17,548 bases of DNA from Candidatus Desulfofervidaceae bacterium (GTDB taxonomy: Bacteria > Desulfobacterota > Desulfofervidia > Desulfofervidales > Desulfofervidaceae): contig JAGHCL010000057.1 of the NCBI GenBank assembly GCA_021160485.1, positions 1 through 17,548 of the forward strand, read 5' to 3'. The position numbers and the translations under genes are program-made. Shown one piece after another: positions 15,358 to 17,548 of this stretch; within the stretch, counting starts at the first letter, position 1, and every line of letters begins with the position of its first letter. A model generated the notes under the pieces. The model was not told where the DNA came from. It worked only from the letters and a program-made list of their open reading frames with translations, and did not search any database.

Positions 15358-15362
15358 CTCCT
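15358..15362. repeat. CTCCT direct repeat, right edge of IS110 element
   Basis: Matches 13932-13936. It follows TAGTTGA, which the 9-base donor-loop strand of the bridge RNA can pair with. Confidence 0.55.
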
Positions 15363-15404
15363 TAAAGGTAATTTATTTACACAATTCTCTAAAAAGCCGC
15401 ATTT

Positions 15405-15433
15405 TTTCTAACATAATGAACATAGTTTGTCAA
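15405..15433 (-). promoter_or_regulatory. probable original promoter of hsp20-lon, now displaced
   Basis: On the minus strand TTGACA (15433-15428), 17 bases, then TAGAAA (15410-15405). Without the IS element its transcript would have a leader of roughly 60 bases ending in AAGGAGGGAGAAATG, the hsp20 start. It now faces the antisense strand of the transposase. No CIRCE element is visible. Confidence 0.52.
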
Positions 15434-15567
15434 GTATTTTTTGTTTCCAAAATTCGCGTTTGTAAAGAGCAACTCATAACTTACCGAAAATAAGTTTTTT
15501 GTAACACATGAAATTTAAACTACAACTATAGGTTCTGATGTCTTCTCCGCTTCATTACACTTAGACT

Positions 15568-16299
15568 CTAATTTACCAACTGATCAAGCTCCTCTTCTGA
15601 TAGATTTCCTATCTTTACCTGCCCGCTTTCACTGACCAAGGTAGGCGCACCCCTTATTCCTATCTCTTGTAAGGACTTCAGGGTATTCGCTACTTTGTCT
15701 TTACCTGCCTGACACTGATTTTTAGAAATGTAATTTGTTTCTAGCCCAGAGAACCCTTTTTTGTCGCAAAAAATGGCTATTGCCTTTTCACTTGCCTTTG
15801 AACTAATGGGCAAAAGCACTACTTTCAATTTCACCCCTTTTCCCTTCGCCCATTTTTTCACCACAGGCATGCCTGTAGCACAATAAGGGCAATCAGGACT
15901 GGTAATATAGAAAACAGATTGCTTCCCCTGACCATAAGTAAAAGAGACACATTTATCTAAAACTTTCATCTCCTCTTTGGTTAATTGCCAGTAAGATACA
16001 GCATTTTCTGAAGTAAGATTTTTTTTATCTTTTAACCGAAACAAATTGCCAGAAAAGAGATATTTTCCCCTGGTATCCATATAGATGATAAAGGGCGGTT
16101 TGTGAGTTGCTTTGATCGCGACTTCGCATAATCCTGGGATGTCTTTTACAGGTTTGACGCTTAATATTTTAAAATCAGCAGGCATAAATTCCCTTAATAT
16201 TCCTTCTGCCTTTGTCGGTGTTAAACAATTATTTTCTCCCCAGGCAATACTTCCCAAACACAAACAAGCAAACAAAATTCCCATTATACATCTTTTCAT
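15568..16299 (-). CDS. periplasmic DsbC-like thiol oxidoreductase
   Basis: A 243-residue secreted thioredoxin-fold protein. Residues 1-21 form a signal peptide (MKRC, then IMGILFACLCLGSIAWG). Residues of about 25-120 resemble the DsbC/DsbG N-terminal dimerisation region, and the catalytic domain carries SPDCPYC with C137 and C140, plus the cis-proline P219 in GIRGAPTLV. This suggests a disulfide isomerase or reductase acting on exported proteins. Extra cysteines C25, C58, C117, C178 and C196 may form structural disulfides. AAAGGAGG seven bases before the ATG fixes the start. It follows serS by 57 bases on the same strand, probably one transcript. It could also be a DsbG-like or cytochrome-maturation protein. 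Confidence 0.86.
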   Translation of the reverse strand: MKRCIMGILFACLCLGSIAWGENNCLTPTKAEGILREFMPADFKILSVKPVKDIPGLCEVAIKATHKPPFIIYMDTRGKYLFSGNLFRLKDKKNLTSENAVSYWQLTKEEMKVLDKCVSFTYGQGKQSVFYITSPDCPYCATGMPVVKKWAKGKGVKLKVVLLPISSKASEKAIAIFCDKKGFSGLETNYISKNQCQAGKDKVANTLKSLQEIGIRGAPTLVSESGQVKIGNLSEEELDQLVN

Positions 16300-16356
16300 C
16301 CTATCCTCCTTTAATTTATTTAGGTCTCAACCCTAGCTTTTTTGTTTACGGTGGGG

Positions 16357-17548
<1,192 letters not shown>

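Larger units (their letters stand above)
13934..15359 (+). mobile_element. IS110-family insertion sequence with 5' bridge RNA
   Basis: An element of about 1426 bases, holding a long structured 5' non-coding end and one DEDD transposase gene that ends within a few bases of the right terminus. This is the layout of the IS110 group proper, as opposed to IS1111. There are no terminal inverted repeats. The edges are set by CTCCT at 13932-13936 and 15358-15362, by the match of the predicted guides to the flanks, and because joining the outer flanks gives a sensible hsp20 leader. The exact ends are uncertain by about three bases. Base composition differs from the host genes: the transposase coding strand is rich in C and T. 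Confidence 0.82.
15354..15567. other. intergenic region right of the IS element
   Basis: No gene seen in these 214 bases. They hold the right end of the element, the probable original hsp20 promoter pointing left, and an AT-rich hairpin AACTTA/TAAGTT (15478-15496) followed by TTTT on the plus strand, at best a weak terminator. No terminator is evident for the minus-strand DsbC-like gene that ends at 15568. Confidence 0.55.

Overview
The window is bacterial chromosomal DNA of moderately low GC, with purine-rich coding strands, tight gene packing and strong Shine-Dalgarno (SD) sites. Housekeeping genes (cysS, serS, lon, tRNA-Arg) sit beside a stand-alone short N-acetylglutamate synthase, a YkgJ-type Cys-cluster protein, a ferritin-like protein and an iron-sulfur-flavoprotein-type reductase. 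This mix suggests an anaerobic Desulfobacterota (old Deltaproteobacteria) member, possibly thermophilic. That placement is inference from gene content only.

Layout. 1-4958 (+): a YkgJ-family protein, then cysS and an alpha-glucan phosphorylase, the last two behind one clear sigma70 promoter. 4992-5695 (-): two small genes, one a membrane protein, with their own promoter and a terminator-like hairpin between them. 5700-6300: a small membrane-protein gene broken by a one-base homopolymer deletion, and a tRNA-Arg(CCG) on the minus strand with a promoter and an excellent terminator. 6434-8228 (+): argA-type acetyltransferase overlapping pmbA/tldE. 8239-8456: decayed piece of a PAS-domain protein. 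8457-13925 (-): a compact six-gene operon read hsp20, lon, PHP phosphoesterase, ferritin-like protein, Fe-S flavoprotein, metallo-beta-lactamase-fold hydrolase. 13934-15359 (+): an IS110-family insertion sequence. 15568-17548 (-): serS (5' end outside the window) followed by a periplasmic DsbC-like thiol oxidoreductase.

The most interesting part is the IS110 element. Its 5' non-coding end folds into what looks like a complete bridge RNA. A 13-bp closing stem (13990-14002 with 14130-14145) encloses two matching arms. Each arm is an outer stem, a 9-nt left loop strand, a GGGC/GCCC hairpin and a 5-nt right loop strand. The 9-nt strand of arm 1 matches the left flank of the element; that of arm 2 matches the right terminus of the element. 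The element sits in the ribosome-binding site of hsp20, between CTCCT direct repeats. Removing it in silico rejoins hsp20 to a TTGACA-N17-TAGAAA promoter now 1.4 kb away and leaves an AAGGAGG SD in place. The insertion therefore appears to have kept the SD of the hsp20-lon operon while separating the operon from its promoter. Bridge RNAs are known from IS621 and other IS110 elements; this one, its target and its effect on a stress operon are read here from sequence alone.
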